DNA from: Malachius bipustulatus
Lineage: Eukaryota > Arthropoda > Insecta > Coleoptera > Melyridae
Direction of reading: 5' to 3'
Assembly: GCA_910589415.1 (NCBI GenBank)
Contig: OU342637.1
Coordinates: 43,306,162-43,370,161 of the forward strand
DNA length: 64,000 nucleotides
The position numbers and the translations under genes were made by a program. Below are positions 23,011 to 34,159 of this stretch, piece by piece; position 1 is the stretch's first letter, and each line of letters opens with the position of its first letter. The notes beneath the pieces were generated by a model. It saw nothing but the letters and a program-made list of their open reading frames with translations, made no database searches and was not told the origin of the DNA.

Positions 23011-23338
23011 GGTAATGTCTTTTACATTGCAAAATTATGGATTTCAGGCCTGTTTTTCCATCGATAGTAAACTGCAGGTTAAGCTGAAACTGAAAGTAAA
23101 CGTCAAAATTAAGTTGGAAGGCAAGTTGGCAAGACTCAACGATTAACTAATGCATAAAAGACTGAAATGCATGTCAATGAGTACCCATAAAGTACATAAA
23201 GTGAAATTACTAGCCTGTTAGATGGGGTCGGAGAATTCCTCCATCGCCCTAACAGTTGTCATGATGGCAGTGCCCGAAACTTCAACTAGAGAGCTTGCTT
23301 CCGCATCCAACAGCAGAGCCTTCCAGATTACCAGAACA

Positions 23339-23382
23339 AGCACAGACACGTGTTTCGTTCTACTGGAACTCATCAGTGTGCT
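23339..23382 (-). ncRNA. Type I hammerhead ribozyme, family B
   Basis: Minus strand: stem I AGCACA/TGTGCT (six perfect pairs), core CTGATGA, stem II GTTC/GAAC with loop CAGTA, GAA, stem III AC/GT with loop ACGT, cleavage after GTC. All conserved core bases are present, so activity is expected. Confidence 0.9.
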
Positions 23383-23799
23383 GCATCTGGAGTATCCGGA
23401 GGATGCTGTCGGATGAATGGAAGTTGGCCTTTCTTAAGCCAAGAATTAACACGGATCTCCGTGTGGTGTAAATAGAGCGACATCTAGCGGTCAGTCTAAA
23501 GAACTAACCGTGAGTTCACTATAAGTTAATTGCAGTTCCAGACACTACCAAAGCCAGTCTATTGACAATCATGAAGAAGAGGGAAGGCAAGTTGGCAAGT
23601 ATACTCAACGATTAATGCATAAAAGAGTGAAATGCAGGTCAATGAGTATAAAGCACATAAAGTGCAATTACTAGCCTGTTAGTTGGGGTCGGAGAATTCC
23701 TCCATCGCCCTAACAGTTGTCATGATGGCAGTGCCCGAAACTCCAACTAGAGAGCTTGCTTCCGCATCCAACAGCAGAGCCTTTCAGAGTACCAGAACA

Positions 23800-23843
23800 A
23801 GCACAGACACGTGTTTCATTCTACTGGAACTCATCGGTGTGCT
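23800..23843 (-). ncRNA. Hammerhead ribozyme, family B, core mutated
   Basis: Same layout as the copy 461 bp away, but the core reads CCGATGA instead of CTGATGA and one stem II pair is now G-U (GAAT). The changed base is one of the conserved core positions, so activity is probably lost. Confidence 0.8.
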
Positions 23844-23942
23844 GCATCTGGAGTATCCGGAGGATGCTGTCGGATGAATGGAAGTTGGCATCTCTTAAGC
23901 CAAGAATTAACACGGATCTCCGTGTGGTGTAAAATTAAGTTG

Positions 23943-24499
23943 TTTAATCCACTGTAACCTGCAGTAAACTTCAAGTAAGTTTTACTGCCAGTTATACCAT
24001 GACTAAACTGCAGGTAACCTGAAATTGAAGGCTACGAAACTCGTGTTGGTCGTTTGAAATTATTGTCTTGGCATTTTGATGTTATAAGTTGTGAAATGTA
24101 CAATTGAACAAAACGTATTATTTCCATGATGTTAATGGCTTCAGCAGTAAGAAGGAAGGTAAACCAAACTAAGCAACTACCACATGATAGTAATGATGGG
24201 ATGAAACTGATTAAAACTGAAAAGAACAGTGGAACATGTGTGTGCTGAAATAGAATATTGTAGAGGAATAAGATTTAAGAAAATGACATCAAACCGCCCG
24301 AGAATGAAGAGGGAGAGAGAAGCTGTTATATTCTTGTGAATCTTGCTAATCTTGTGAACAACTTTGGTGCAGAAGGCGTTCAAGAATATCTATATTAAGA
24401 GGTGTGCTAAAACAAGATTACTCGAACCAATTTTATTAATAAAGATTTTTCCAGAGTGTAATAATAATTTGGTAAACCTATTATAGAATTGATACATCG
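23943..24499. other. No gene recognised
   Basis: The first 100 bp contains CTGCAGTAAAC/GTTTACTGCAG-like repeats related to sequence at 23060-23100, just outside the ribozyme insertion. The remainder is AT-rich and unassigned. Confidence 0.4.
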
Positions 24500-24669
24500 G
24501 ATTAGGATAGTCAGGCTAGGTATTTTTTCCCTTGCCCTTACGGCTTTTTCTATGTAATCTAAATTTACGGGTCATCTAAATTTTATATTTTACTTACTGT
24601 AAAATTTAGTAATACATAGAAAAGGCCGTAAGGGCAAGTGAAAAAATACTTAACCTGACTATCCTAATC
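24500..24669. mobile_element. Palindromic MITE, 170 bp
   Basis: Imperfect inverted repeat from GATTAGGATAGTCAGG to CCTGACTATCCTAATC, arms of about 75 bp including CTTGCCCTTACGGC. GGATAGTCAGGTT recurs immediately to the right (24673-24685), followed by (TTAA)n. Confidence 0.75.
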
Positions 24670-24689
24670 TGATAGGATAGTCAGGTTAA

Positions 24690-25057
24690 TTAATTAATTA
24701 ATTAATTCACTTCTATAGGATTACCAATAATTTTTTATATGGTCTGCAAAATTAAATAAAATCCTATACTGATTCATTCAATGATTGAGGGCCCCTGGTT
24801 TCTTGTCCTCCACCTTTTTTTTTATGGTTTTTGATAAATGTTACCAATGTTTCCTCCTCCCCTGGAGAAAATATCGCGAATCACTTCTTTATATCATGCA
24901 CTATTGTTGATGATTTTATATTAGGCTCGATCAAAAACTACTGCACATGGATTATAAGAACGGGAAATGGGCATACTTCTACTTCTGCGAGGAAAATTAC
25001 ATCTATCCAAACTTAAAAAACTGAGGATTGACAATTAGACTCATTCGATACATACTA
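24690..25057. other. No gene recognised
   Basis: AT-rich sequence with a TTAATTAATTAATTAA tract at its start; nothing else supported. Confidence 0.4.
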
Positions 25058-25449
25058 TACCTCATTTAATAACTAGGAGGAGTAAATTTAAATAAACCGC
25101 CAAAAAAAGTCGCTTCTCATTGGTGAATTCATAGGCAAAATTACACCCAGCAAAATTTGTACAGGAAATTGAATCTATGCAACACTCAACACTACAGACG
25201 CTTGTTTTTTATTGTTACCTAGGTCATTGTTTACGTTGGCAACGTCGGATGTTAAACATCAGTTATTAATCAGTTATTTCCAAAACCCTATAATTTCTTC
25301 TTCAATAAGTTATTAAAAGTTATTTCAAAACAAAATAAGTTCTTTTTGAAGCCTATTCAGTTCTTTTTAGACACCAGACATCCTTTTGAGAATTTTTTAA
25401 TTATTTTTGGCTTTGCATTTTCATCCTGCAAACGATTTGAAGTACCATT

Positions 25450-27028
25450 ATGGATAATCCTACATCCAGTACAAGTGAGAGGATGTCTCCTCCAAAGAAA
25501 CGTTCCCGTTTAAATTTAGGCCATATGTCTGTCAATGAAAAACAGTGCATTTTGAATATGTATAAACAGCAGTTGAGCGACGAGCCATATAAAAAGATCA
25601 GTGTAACTGTATTGAAAATTTCCAAGTCATTGGGTGGGTATATTTCTATTTTATATTTTAGAACTTCATTTTATTAATTGAAGTGATGTATTAGGTATTG
25701 CGGTGTCCACTGTGTACCGCACCATTAAAGAATACAGAACAACTGGAACAGTTAACGATTCTGCAAAGTGTGGTGCTGGTCGACCTGCTGTTGTTAAAAA
25801 CTTCGATGAAGGAACGAAAAATTCTGTCAGGCAACTCGTTCATGGATTCTTTTTTAGAAACGAATTACCCACAATCGACAAAGTTTTAAGTGAAATAAAG
25901 AAACGATCAGATTTGCCAGAGATCAGATTTGTTCATCATTGTATACATTCTCAAGTCACTTAACTTCAGGGAAGTAAATTATAGATATACAGCTGAAAAC
26001 TTGGCTACATCTTGCTCATGACTGTATAGATAACGGTCTGTGTCCACATTTTTTTAAACTGAAGATAAGTACCTATTTACATATTATATGATGTAAATTT
26101 TCAGATACTTGAAAAGGAATCGCAAGAGTATTTTAATTGAACGTGATGATATTGTCAGGTGGAGACGAATTTATCTAAAATCAATTAAGCAGTACAGAAA
26201 TGCAGGCAGACCTCGACGAAACATGGTTAAATGAAGGTCATACAAAACCAAAAATATGGGTGGATGCAACGATCAAGAGCAAGCGTCAGGCATTCATTGA
26301 AGGGCTATCGACAGGATTGAAAAATCCTTCAGGAAAGGGGAGAAGATTTATAATATTACATGTAGGATGTGAATTTGGTTTTGTGGAAGATGCACTGTTG
26401 ATTTTTGAAGGGAAAAAAGCGGAGACTACCACGAGGAAATGAATTCTAATGTATTTGAGGAATGGTTTTCAAGACTTTTAAATAAATTGCCGGATAATGC
26501 CATTATTGTTATGGACAATGCGTCATATCATAGTCGAAAAATAGGAAAAATCCCAACATCTTCATCAAAGAAAGTTGATATGCAGGAATCAATCAAAAAT
26601 CAGGCTTCGATCAAAAAAAATTAAATTCGATGCAGATATGCTTCGTTCTGAATTATTACATTTGATTCGTCAGCATAAGGACCAACATAATTTATATGTA
26701 ACGGACGAATTGGCAAGAAGTTGCAATAAAACTGTTTTAAGACCTTACCACTGTGAGTTAAATCCAATAGAGCTGATTTGGGCTCAAGTGAAGGGTGAGG
26801 TAGCAGCGAAAAACAAAACTTTTAAATTTACAAGATGCCAAGCAACTGTTCATAGAAGCACTTGCAAACGTTAGTCCTACTCACTGGAGACACTGCATTG
26901 AACATATTATCAAAGAAGAAGAAAAAATGGGCAAATTAGATGGTATTGTTGATGATTTAATCGAAATCGAACCAATTATTATTTCACCCAACGATCATGA
27001 TTCAGATTCTATTTTATCTGAAGATTAA
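25450..27028 (+). pseudogene. DDE transposase (IS630/Tc1-like), spliced, decayed
   Basis: Exon 1 (25450-25633) reads MSPPKKRSRLNLGHMS and a helix-turn-helix-like start. A 61-bp GT-AG intron (25634-25694) joins in phase to GIAVSTVYRTIKEYRTTGTV. A second intron probably ends at the TTTCAG near 26104. The catalytic core shows LDETW, VMDNASYHS and CELNPIELIWAQVK, the D, D and E positions. Frame breaks occur at about 26212 (before LDETW), 26425 and 26750-26860. The C terminus is acidic (DDLIEIEP, SDSILSED). Probably inactive. Confidence 0.8.
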
Positions 27029-27044
27029 ATGACCTGACTTTTCA

Positions 27045-27300
27045 CCTGTTTTCTGTCGACTTTTCAAGATGTCTTATAAAAAGGGAATAGGTATTTCCTT
27101 CTTGCTGGAAATGCGCACAAGTCCAGCTTATTCACAAGAAAAGCAAAAAGACCATACCAACCATACCAAATAACTATCGACCAGTGGCATGACTTTCAGT
27201 AATATTCAAGATTATGGAAAAAGCTATTAACCAACACCTTCAGTACTGGGAAGCAGCTAATATAATCAACAACCACCAATACGAAAACCGAAAATAGCGG
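27045..27300 (+). pseudogene. Jockey-like RT fragment
   Basis: Nucleotide-level match to the RT region of the elements at 16-18.7 and 40.5-41.9 kb (FCRLFN... through NYRPVA...IMEKAINQHL), with stops and small indels. It begins 17 bases after the transposase stop codon. Confidence 0.75.
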
Positions 27301-27429
27301 TAGCGGCACATTCAACATCATATTTCAACAATATAATTAATTTAAAACAGCTATCAAGGTCTCCTAAAAAGTTGACTATACATCCCTTGTTGGTCGAAAG
27401 ACCAACAAGTAGGTAACGATGCTAGGCTG

Positions 27430-27565
27430 AGACCTGAGAGATGTGCGCTAGCTTCAGAGCATGTTCATGACCCGGAATACCACATGAATTTCAATGACAT
27501 TAAATTTCTTGATACTGAAAAAAAGGAGGTACCTATAAGAAAAATATCAGAAAGATCCCACTAGA
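27430..27565 (+). pseudogene. Possible Penelope-like GIY-YIG domain fragment
   Basis: The frame reads ERCALASEHVHDPEYHMNFN followed by DIKFLDTEKK, resembling the C-terminal part of Penelope-type GIY-YIG endonucleases (SALAxHxxxxxHxFDFxxxKILDxE). Short and degenerate; assignment tentative. Confidence 0.45.
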
Positions 27566-27828
27566 GATAACGCTAACGAAATTTTAATTATTGGACAAAA
27601 CGAAGCCGCAGGAAATACAAATGGAACGAACCATTTGATTGAAAAAATGCATTTTGCCTATTCGAGTTGAACTTACTTCTACTCGAAAGTTGAAATTTAC
27701 TTAATAAACTGGGACATAGCAGCAACAGACTAAAGAAACACTCTCTCAACATTTCACCAAATGCAGTTGCATCAAGAATTGTAAATACTTCAAGTTCTGT
27801 TTCAATTTCCAAGACAGAAATTAAAGAG

Positions 27829-28335
27829 ATGAAACTCCAACTTCAGAAGCAAAGGAAAAACGCAAGGAACTCTAGTACAATTTCTCAGGTTTTTACTTTG
27901 GATGAACTAAAGACGACCATTAAGTCTTTAAAGAAAAGCCAAGCTGCCAGTTTTGATGGTGTTTGTCCAGATTTCTTGAAAAAATTGGGGAGTGTTTCAT
28001 TGAACTGGTTATTACATATTTTATTACATACATTCTCATTGAAGGAAAGCTATTTTAAAAAAGCGAAAATAATAGCAACCTTGAAGATAACGCTTCCAGT
28101 TATAGACCGATCTCTTTGCTGAGTGTCACCTACAAGATTTTGGAAAAATAACTCTATATGCGTACTTCACCAATAATTGAAGAACATATTCCAATCGCAC
28201 AAGGTGGATTTAGACCAAACATGGACTGCTGTGATAAAGTTAGCTTCAACAACACATTTTGAATCTGGTCCTACAAAAATCTGAAAATTGGATCAGTATT
28301 TATAGATCTTTCTGCTGCGTATGATAGGTACTGCT
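27829..28335 (+). pseudogene. Second-family non-LTR RT fragment
   Basis: The frame reads FTLDELKTTIKSLKKSQAAS, then FDGVCPDFLKKLG. After a frameshift it reads SYRPISLLSVTYKILEK and EEHIPIAQGGFRPN, the RT fingers/palm start, and breaks near the AAYDR-like motif. Distinct from the Jockey-like family at 16 kb. Stops present; 3' truncated. Confidence 0.7.
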
Positions 28336-29234
28336 TGGAAAAATTGACCCATCCACAAATTATATAAAACAATTAAATGTAAAATAAAAACTTTATTATC
28401 TACGATGTTATGTATTATATAATGCATATATAAAATTTATTTATATGTTACATTGGCAAATATGGTGAAATGGATCGCACCTAGGTAAGATGATAAGGAA
28501 AATATTTCCTTCGCCCTCATTAAATCAGCCCAAATCGAAAAAGCAAATAGTGCAAAAATTAGGTAAGGTAATTAAAATACAGCTACGCGCCGTTACATCA
28601 ATAGAAACGATTCCTGCCTGCACATTAAATATTCATAAAATAGAAGCGCTCTAGATAGCGGAGTTCCAGCACTTTTAACAAACATCCGAAGAGACGGCCA
28701 CCGCAAGGGTAGATAAATATTGCCAGATGTTAACGCAGGGTATTGTAAAAGACAGTCTCTGCCCGCGTGATGAAAAGAAGAGCTGACCTACATACAAGAA
28801 CGGGTGGAAAGAAACAGACCGGGTGAAGGAATGTGAAATCAAAATAAACAATAACACCTCGCAAGAACAATAGTAACTCGTTAGTTATACTACCTACGAT
28901 AATGAAAAATTCACCAATCGATAGGGCGAATTAATAAACTGCAATAGCCGAAAATTCGCTGTGGTCCTGGAAAAGCCAGTAGGGGAAAACGCGAAGTGAA
29001 AGTTGAGCCGGTGTAATTATAATAGATAGGAACAATAGAAAGGTGCAGAACGCGTCGGCCGATTTGAAGGAAAATTTAGGTAGTTCAGGTTCAGGACAAA
29101 TCAGTAAGGTAGCCGCGAGGTCAACTCGCCAAATCTCAAGACAAATGAGATATGATTAAGGAATAAATCACGGCAAGAGGCAATGTCAACAAGGTGCATT
29201 GTTGCGTGGTGTTTAGAAGGCGGGCTGCGGCATC

Positions 29235-29242
29235 TATAAAAG
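29235..29242 (+). promoter_or_regulatory. Candidate TATA box
   Basis: TATAAAAG, with CTCAGAAC about 25-30 bases downstream as a possible initiator and ATCAGACTTCG slightly further. Such a core promoter is common in insect LTRs; no transcript evidence. Confidence 0.4.
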
Positions 29243-31159
29243 CAAACGGCTTACCACTGCTCAGAACAGAGTGAGATCAGACTTCGATCGAGCTCTGTCA
29301 TATTCCTTAACCCTTGCTTGGAAGATCAACGAGATGGCTTTTATTAGCGCACTCCAGGTCTGCCATTCTTTCAACCAAATTTGTAGATGAGATGGTAGTT
29401 TCTATGCACTCGCTACAAATTTCCTAACCAATCAACCCAGAAAAACCGTGAATTTTCCTATCCAAAAGGAGCGTAAACGAGATGGTAGATTCTATGCACT
29501 CCATACGCTCTTTCCTTTACAATTAGGGAAATTTCCACATACAATCAGTTAGAACAAATCATTATTCAAACGAAATCCAAATCAATAAATAAATACTGAT
29601 TCATAAACCCCAACCAACGCCAGTTGAATTTCCACATACAATCAGTTAGGGAAGATCTCTTCAAAACAAAATCCACATAAATAAATAATCAAACCGATTC
29701 GCAACATTCACGTGTGCAGGTCCCATTTTAAATCAGGCAAAACAATTAGTAAGGAAACAGACGGCAGCACCAATAATATTAGGTACCTACTTCATCCCGG
29801 TATAGGAAATCGAGATATAGCTAGGAGAGAAAACAGACCCAGGTCAGGAATTAATAATCTGTAAACAAAACGGCCCATTATTCAATCAACCTATTCTTCG
29901 AAGAGTCCGAGTTTATTTAGTGCAGATGTAGGCCGGCACCTGCTGTCCCTTTAAATACGATTTAGAAAGTGAAAACGAGCCATTCTTCCCATTGTGTGGC
30001 GCTATATGACAGGAACTCGCCACAGTAGGTTACAGGTCTAGATAGAATAAGGCAGCGTTGTCAGATGTAGCAGCAGCCACTCATTTACATTATCAGGAAA
30101 TACTAATTCCATTACAACACCCAATTAGGAGTTAAAATAGGTACTCGATTAACACACGGGGGAGGGATTCACCTCGATGTCCAGGTGAAGACCTCCGTTG
30201 TACGGGAAAGTGAAAATCGTAGAACACAACAGGGTAAAAAGCACCCGCAGTTGTAGGTATAGGCAAATCAGCAAATAGAAATTCAAAGCAACCAAAAACA
30301 AATTAGTCTCGAGTATGTGAAAAGCCATTCAAAATCAATCAAAAACAAAACTCCTTTAGCACATCATACGAATGTCAACTCCAACCAAAATTTAAAAACA
30401 AACTCCGCAGAAAATTGCTATAAAATGTTATTGCCAGTCTGGACTGAGTTATCTGCTTTCTACACAGGTGTTAGGGGTAAAACCTTGGACCACGGTGGAA
30501 TCGATGGTTGGTCTCGATATCCGTAAACACGCCGGCTCCAGAATAGGTATTCGTAAAAATTCCAGCATTCAATTATTACCCAGGCAAGCCTGCGGAATAA
30601 TCTTAGAATAGCGGCCTAGTTTGGTCAGTTGGTCATCACATTTAAAATAGCAAAACACAACTGCGAATTGCAGAGAACGTCGTATTCGAAATGATAAGGT
30701 ACTCGTATATTGACTCATCGCCTTACGAGGCCAGGTAGAACAAAAAGGTAGCCGCAGGGCAAATAGGTATTGACGGTCCAAAAGAGGCCAAATAAAGGTA
30801 GCCCAGTGAGGCAAAACGACAACACAACAAATAAACAAAATGAGTTAAAACAACTATCATGAGTATGACGTTAGTTCAGGAAAACCCGCTTTCACAAATT
30901 GAGAAAAGCAAATTGGAAAGAAATTCGTATAATGTTAAAAGAGGAGGTAGAAATCAAACAAACATGGCAACACTGCTCTCAACATTCAGGCCAAGCTAGA
31001 AACTCGACTAACCAACAAGCGGTCATAAAAGTAGGGTGGAGTGTGCCTGTGTATCAGGTTAAAGCCCACAACAATAGACGCTCATAAAAATTCCCAAACG
31101 AAAGGAAGAGCGAGTCAACGAGTAAAGTTCATTAAAATACAAAATGAGAATTCGAAAAT

Positions 31160-31540
31160 CATCGAGTAGATATCCCGCAATATCCCGGATCGTCTGAAAC
31201 CCACACGGTTGTATTCTTTAATTAATTCAAGCAGTTGCTTGAAATGAAATTAAGAAACTAGAAAAAGGAAATTAGGCAAAGAAAATCGTCGAATAGGTAA
31301 TGAGTCAGACATTTCCGCAATATCCCGGATCGTCTGAAAGCAAAGTGGTTGTATTCTTTAATTAATTCAAGCAGTTGCTTGAAATGAAATTAAGAAACTA
31401 GAAAAAGGAAAATAGGCAAGGAAAATCATTGAATAGGTGAATCACACAGACATTTCCGCATATACCGGATAGTCTGTAACCGAAATAAAGCGAAACGAAA
31501 TAATAAGACATTCCCGCAATATACCGGGTCGTCTGTAAAC
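31160..31540. repeat. ~140-bp tandem repeat
   Basis: The segment CCGCAATATCCCGGATCGTC through GTTGCTTGAAATGAAATTAAG occurs twice with period about 143 bp, followed by two shorter partial copies (31455 and 31510) that keep the CCGCAATATACCGGGTCGTC block. Non-coding. Confidence 0.7.
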
Positions 31541-32389
31541 CAAAACAAAAGCAAAACGAAATAATAAGAAAGCACAGGTGTGCAAAAGAGTGGTTTTTGA
31601 AATAGATAGAAGTGTGAAAGATATATGAAATATATCTATCTTCGTTTTCCACTTTTTTGTACTCTCTATGTAAAATCACAGCCCATCTCGCACTTCACCA
31701 TTTTACGCCCCTGCAAACGAATTCTCTCGCTCATCATTCACTTTTAAACTCCCTGATAGGAAGCCAACAGTTAACAGCGAGTCTCAGTAAATTTCCCCGC
31801 TTTTCCGAAAGAAATCCCAATCAGCCGAGACACAATGAGTCATAGTAGGTTCTTTTGTCATCCGTTTCGGCCATGGTAGTCCTGGCATACCTCAATCAAA
31901 GAGCAGGGGTGACAACGGTAAACACAACGAGGAAAACACAGCGGTCCTATTAGGGGAAACCCAGAGGGAAACTAGACGATCACACGGTGGCTTTTCACGA
32001 CAAACCAACGGGCCGGGGTCCTCACCGTTACAATTGCCTAAAATAAAGTACTTTCAATCAATTTAATATGAATGTTAATAATTACTTACCCTTAATATTC
32101 TACCAAATATCTATAAATTATTCAATTTCATTCTATTTTCAGAAAATCATTCAGCACTATAATACTGATATATTATGCAAATCACAATGATTTGTGATAC
32201 TGCTGTAGAGTCTCTCCTGAAAAGTAGACTTCCTACACCGAAAACAAGTCCTATCTTCCTTATTAATAATTATTGTTTCAATTCAAATTTGCCGCCAAAA
32301 AAAATCTGGTGATTTAATCTGGTGACTTTTAGTGGTGTAAATGATACTTTACAGTTTACTCCTCCCAGTTATTAAATGAGGTATAATCA

Positions 32390-33750
32390 CACCAAAATTT
32401 AGTAAAACTACAAGTTTGCTTACTGTCACTAATATTACAAATGAAAAACGAATGCCAGTGTCCACTTCGAGTAAACGTTTCATCCTCAGGTTCACTAACC
32501 CTGAAGGTTTACTGTCGATTGAAAAACTCGGCCTAAACGTTACTAGAATTTTGATGCATACCTAATGTTATTATTCCTAATGATTAGGAACAACTTCAAA
32601 TATCTAAAATAAAATGAAATAAAAAAATAAAAAACGGTGCACCCTATGAAGAAAATGCAAGAATACCTTTTGTTTTTGTTCTAAAATGTAGGGGCAATTG
32701 AATAACGGTTTTGTAATTGCATAAAGTCATTGGCGTAAAAGATAAAGAGGGAAAAGAGGCCCCAATTATGAACATCTGCGCCACTGGAAGACGTCTACAA
32801 AACGTGGAATAGCCAAATTAAAGATCTTTGTTATTATTGTTCATGCAAAGTTTTATCAAAATTGGTTTAAATTTACATGAGTTATAACCAAAAAGTGTTA
32901 TATTTTATTAAACTTTGGCACTCTGTATCTTTTGAACTAAACGTCATTTTGATCAGAAATGAATTATTCAACTTATATTTTTATGAAAGAAACTACCCCT
33001 TTAAATTTGGCCCTATACCCTGAAACACCTCGTATGTCTATCTTAATTAAAGATAGATATAATTAATTAATTTTAATTAATTAACTTTACATGGTTTAAA
33101 AAAGAAATTGAGTTAAATGTTATGTAAAAATTATAAGAAACTTGCATGTTTTGCTTGCAGACATTTTTTTAAAGAGTATTTAGACAACAATACAATTGGT
33201 GATCAAGAAATACTGGAAAGATAATTTTGGTGTGAAGGAGTAATTCTGTTAAAGTTTGGCGAAATTTTATTATCTGGAAGGCACAGTTTAAAAAATTGAT
33301 ATTTTTTATTCGATATGTGATAATTTTAATGGTGTCTGTGCTGTTTTTTTTTTTTTAATTTTCATCCCGGGTTGCTGTGCAATTTTTTTTTTTTTGGTCT
33401 CCATAACTAAAAATCCTAAATTATCACTATCACTATTTCAAATTTTTAATTACCATTCGTTCCAAACCGGACACCCCTGTATTTAATTTTTTTTAATTGA
33501 TTATTTTGAAGAATCAGCTTGTAAAGTTTTGACCAGTTTGACTGTAAAGTTTGTATACAATCTTAATCTAAATGTTGACAGCAATATGTTGGAAAATGTG
33601 AGTCACCTAACAGTGAGTCACCCCGGGACGAAAAAAAAGTCTTATTACACCTGACCTGACCTGCCACAACTAAATATCCCTAACTAGTTCCATAACTGTG
33701 AATAACAATTTAGAGGTTCCCAGAATGTAGCGGCAACAATTATCAGTGCT
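32390..33750. other. Decayed repeats, no gene recognised
   Basis: Contains isolated foldback-end-like blocks (GGACACCCCTGTATT near 33471, TGCACCCTATG near 32637) and A/T runs. Two CCTGA units at 33650-33662. No coding evidence. Confidence 0.4.
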
Positions 33751-33756
33751 TCTTTT

Positions 33757-33900
33757 AAGTAGATTAGATTAGATTAGATTTATTTTGAGTGGGCCATTGT
33801 GACACCTCCACTGCGACCGTAGGTCTATTATTGTGGCACACATCTAGTCGTTATACATTAACCCCATCAGAAGAGAGAATCTCAAGGCCAGGGTGAAAAA
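33757..33900 (-). mobile_element. 3' end of a non-LTR element with (TAATC)n tail
   Basis: On the minus strand a short 3' UTR ends AATAAATCTAATCTAATC, the same tail type as at 2221-2246. The body (GTCGCAGTGGAGGTGTC) is unlike that copy. 5' extent unknown. Confidence 0.5.
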
Positions 33901-34159
33901 ATGAGCCATAACGTCTCAATTCGTATATTAATACAGTGAAAATTAGATAAACAGCTTTAAATAATTAATGTAAGTAGGTATGTATTATACTACTTATGGA
34001 GATCAAATGTAACTCCTTAGTTCTCTGTGTTTGAGCCAAAGTCACATATCCGTGACTTCTCTAAAATTATAGAGTGGATTATGATGCACATCTGTTTCAC
34101 TCGTGGCCTACTAATCATTAAAAATTACAAGTCACTACAACTATCGAACACCAGTTAAG

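Larger units (their letters stand above)
23117..23930 (-). mobile_element. Retrozyme-like insertion, ~1.75 units with two hammerheads
   Basis: An 814-bp insertion holds one full ~461-bp unit and a partial second unit. Both carry a hammerhead on the minus strand. It is flanked by the exact 12-bp direct repeat AAAATTAAGTTG at 23105-23116 and 23931-23942. Ends do not coincide with the predicted cleavage site, as expected if a circular or multimeric RNA was reverse transcribed from an arbitrary point. No protein is encoded; near-identical frames in both units are shadows. Confidence 0.8.
28340..32050. other. Unidentified 3.7-kb region
   Basis: No protein similarity recognised despite a less AT-rich composition than the surroundings. 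It contains a TATA box, a ~140-bp tandem repeat, and purine-rich blocks such as GGTCCTCACCGTTACA near 32010. It resembles a long LTR/leader of an LTR retrotransposon, but I found no paired TG...CA ends with a matching TSD. Confidence 0.35.
25058..32383 (+). mobile_element. IS630/Tc1-type DNA transposon with later insertions
   Basis: The left end TACCTCATTTAATAACT is followed by A or G, then GGAGGAGTAAA; the same sequence stands in reverse complement at the right end, 32357-32383. TA adjoins both ends, as expected for TA target duplication. The transposase remains lie near the left end. The stretch from 27045 to about 32050 consists of other retrotransposon fragments and unidentified sequence, so it is probably secondary cargo. 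The pairing of these ends is inferred from sequence match alone. Confidence 0.65.

Noticed and set aside
23222..23877. Repeated 64-codon frames beginning MGSENSS
   Set aside because: They recur because the ~461-bp ribozyme unit repeats; they run antisense to the hammerhead and have no recognisable domain.
31160..31540. CRISPR-like or regulatory array
   Set aside because: Only two full ~140-bp units in a eukaryotic context; ordinary tandem duplication.
28378..32029. Complete LTR with TG...CA ends
   Set aside because: Candidate ends TGTAAAAT and GTTACA exist but flanking bases do not form a convincing TSD and no second copy is present.
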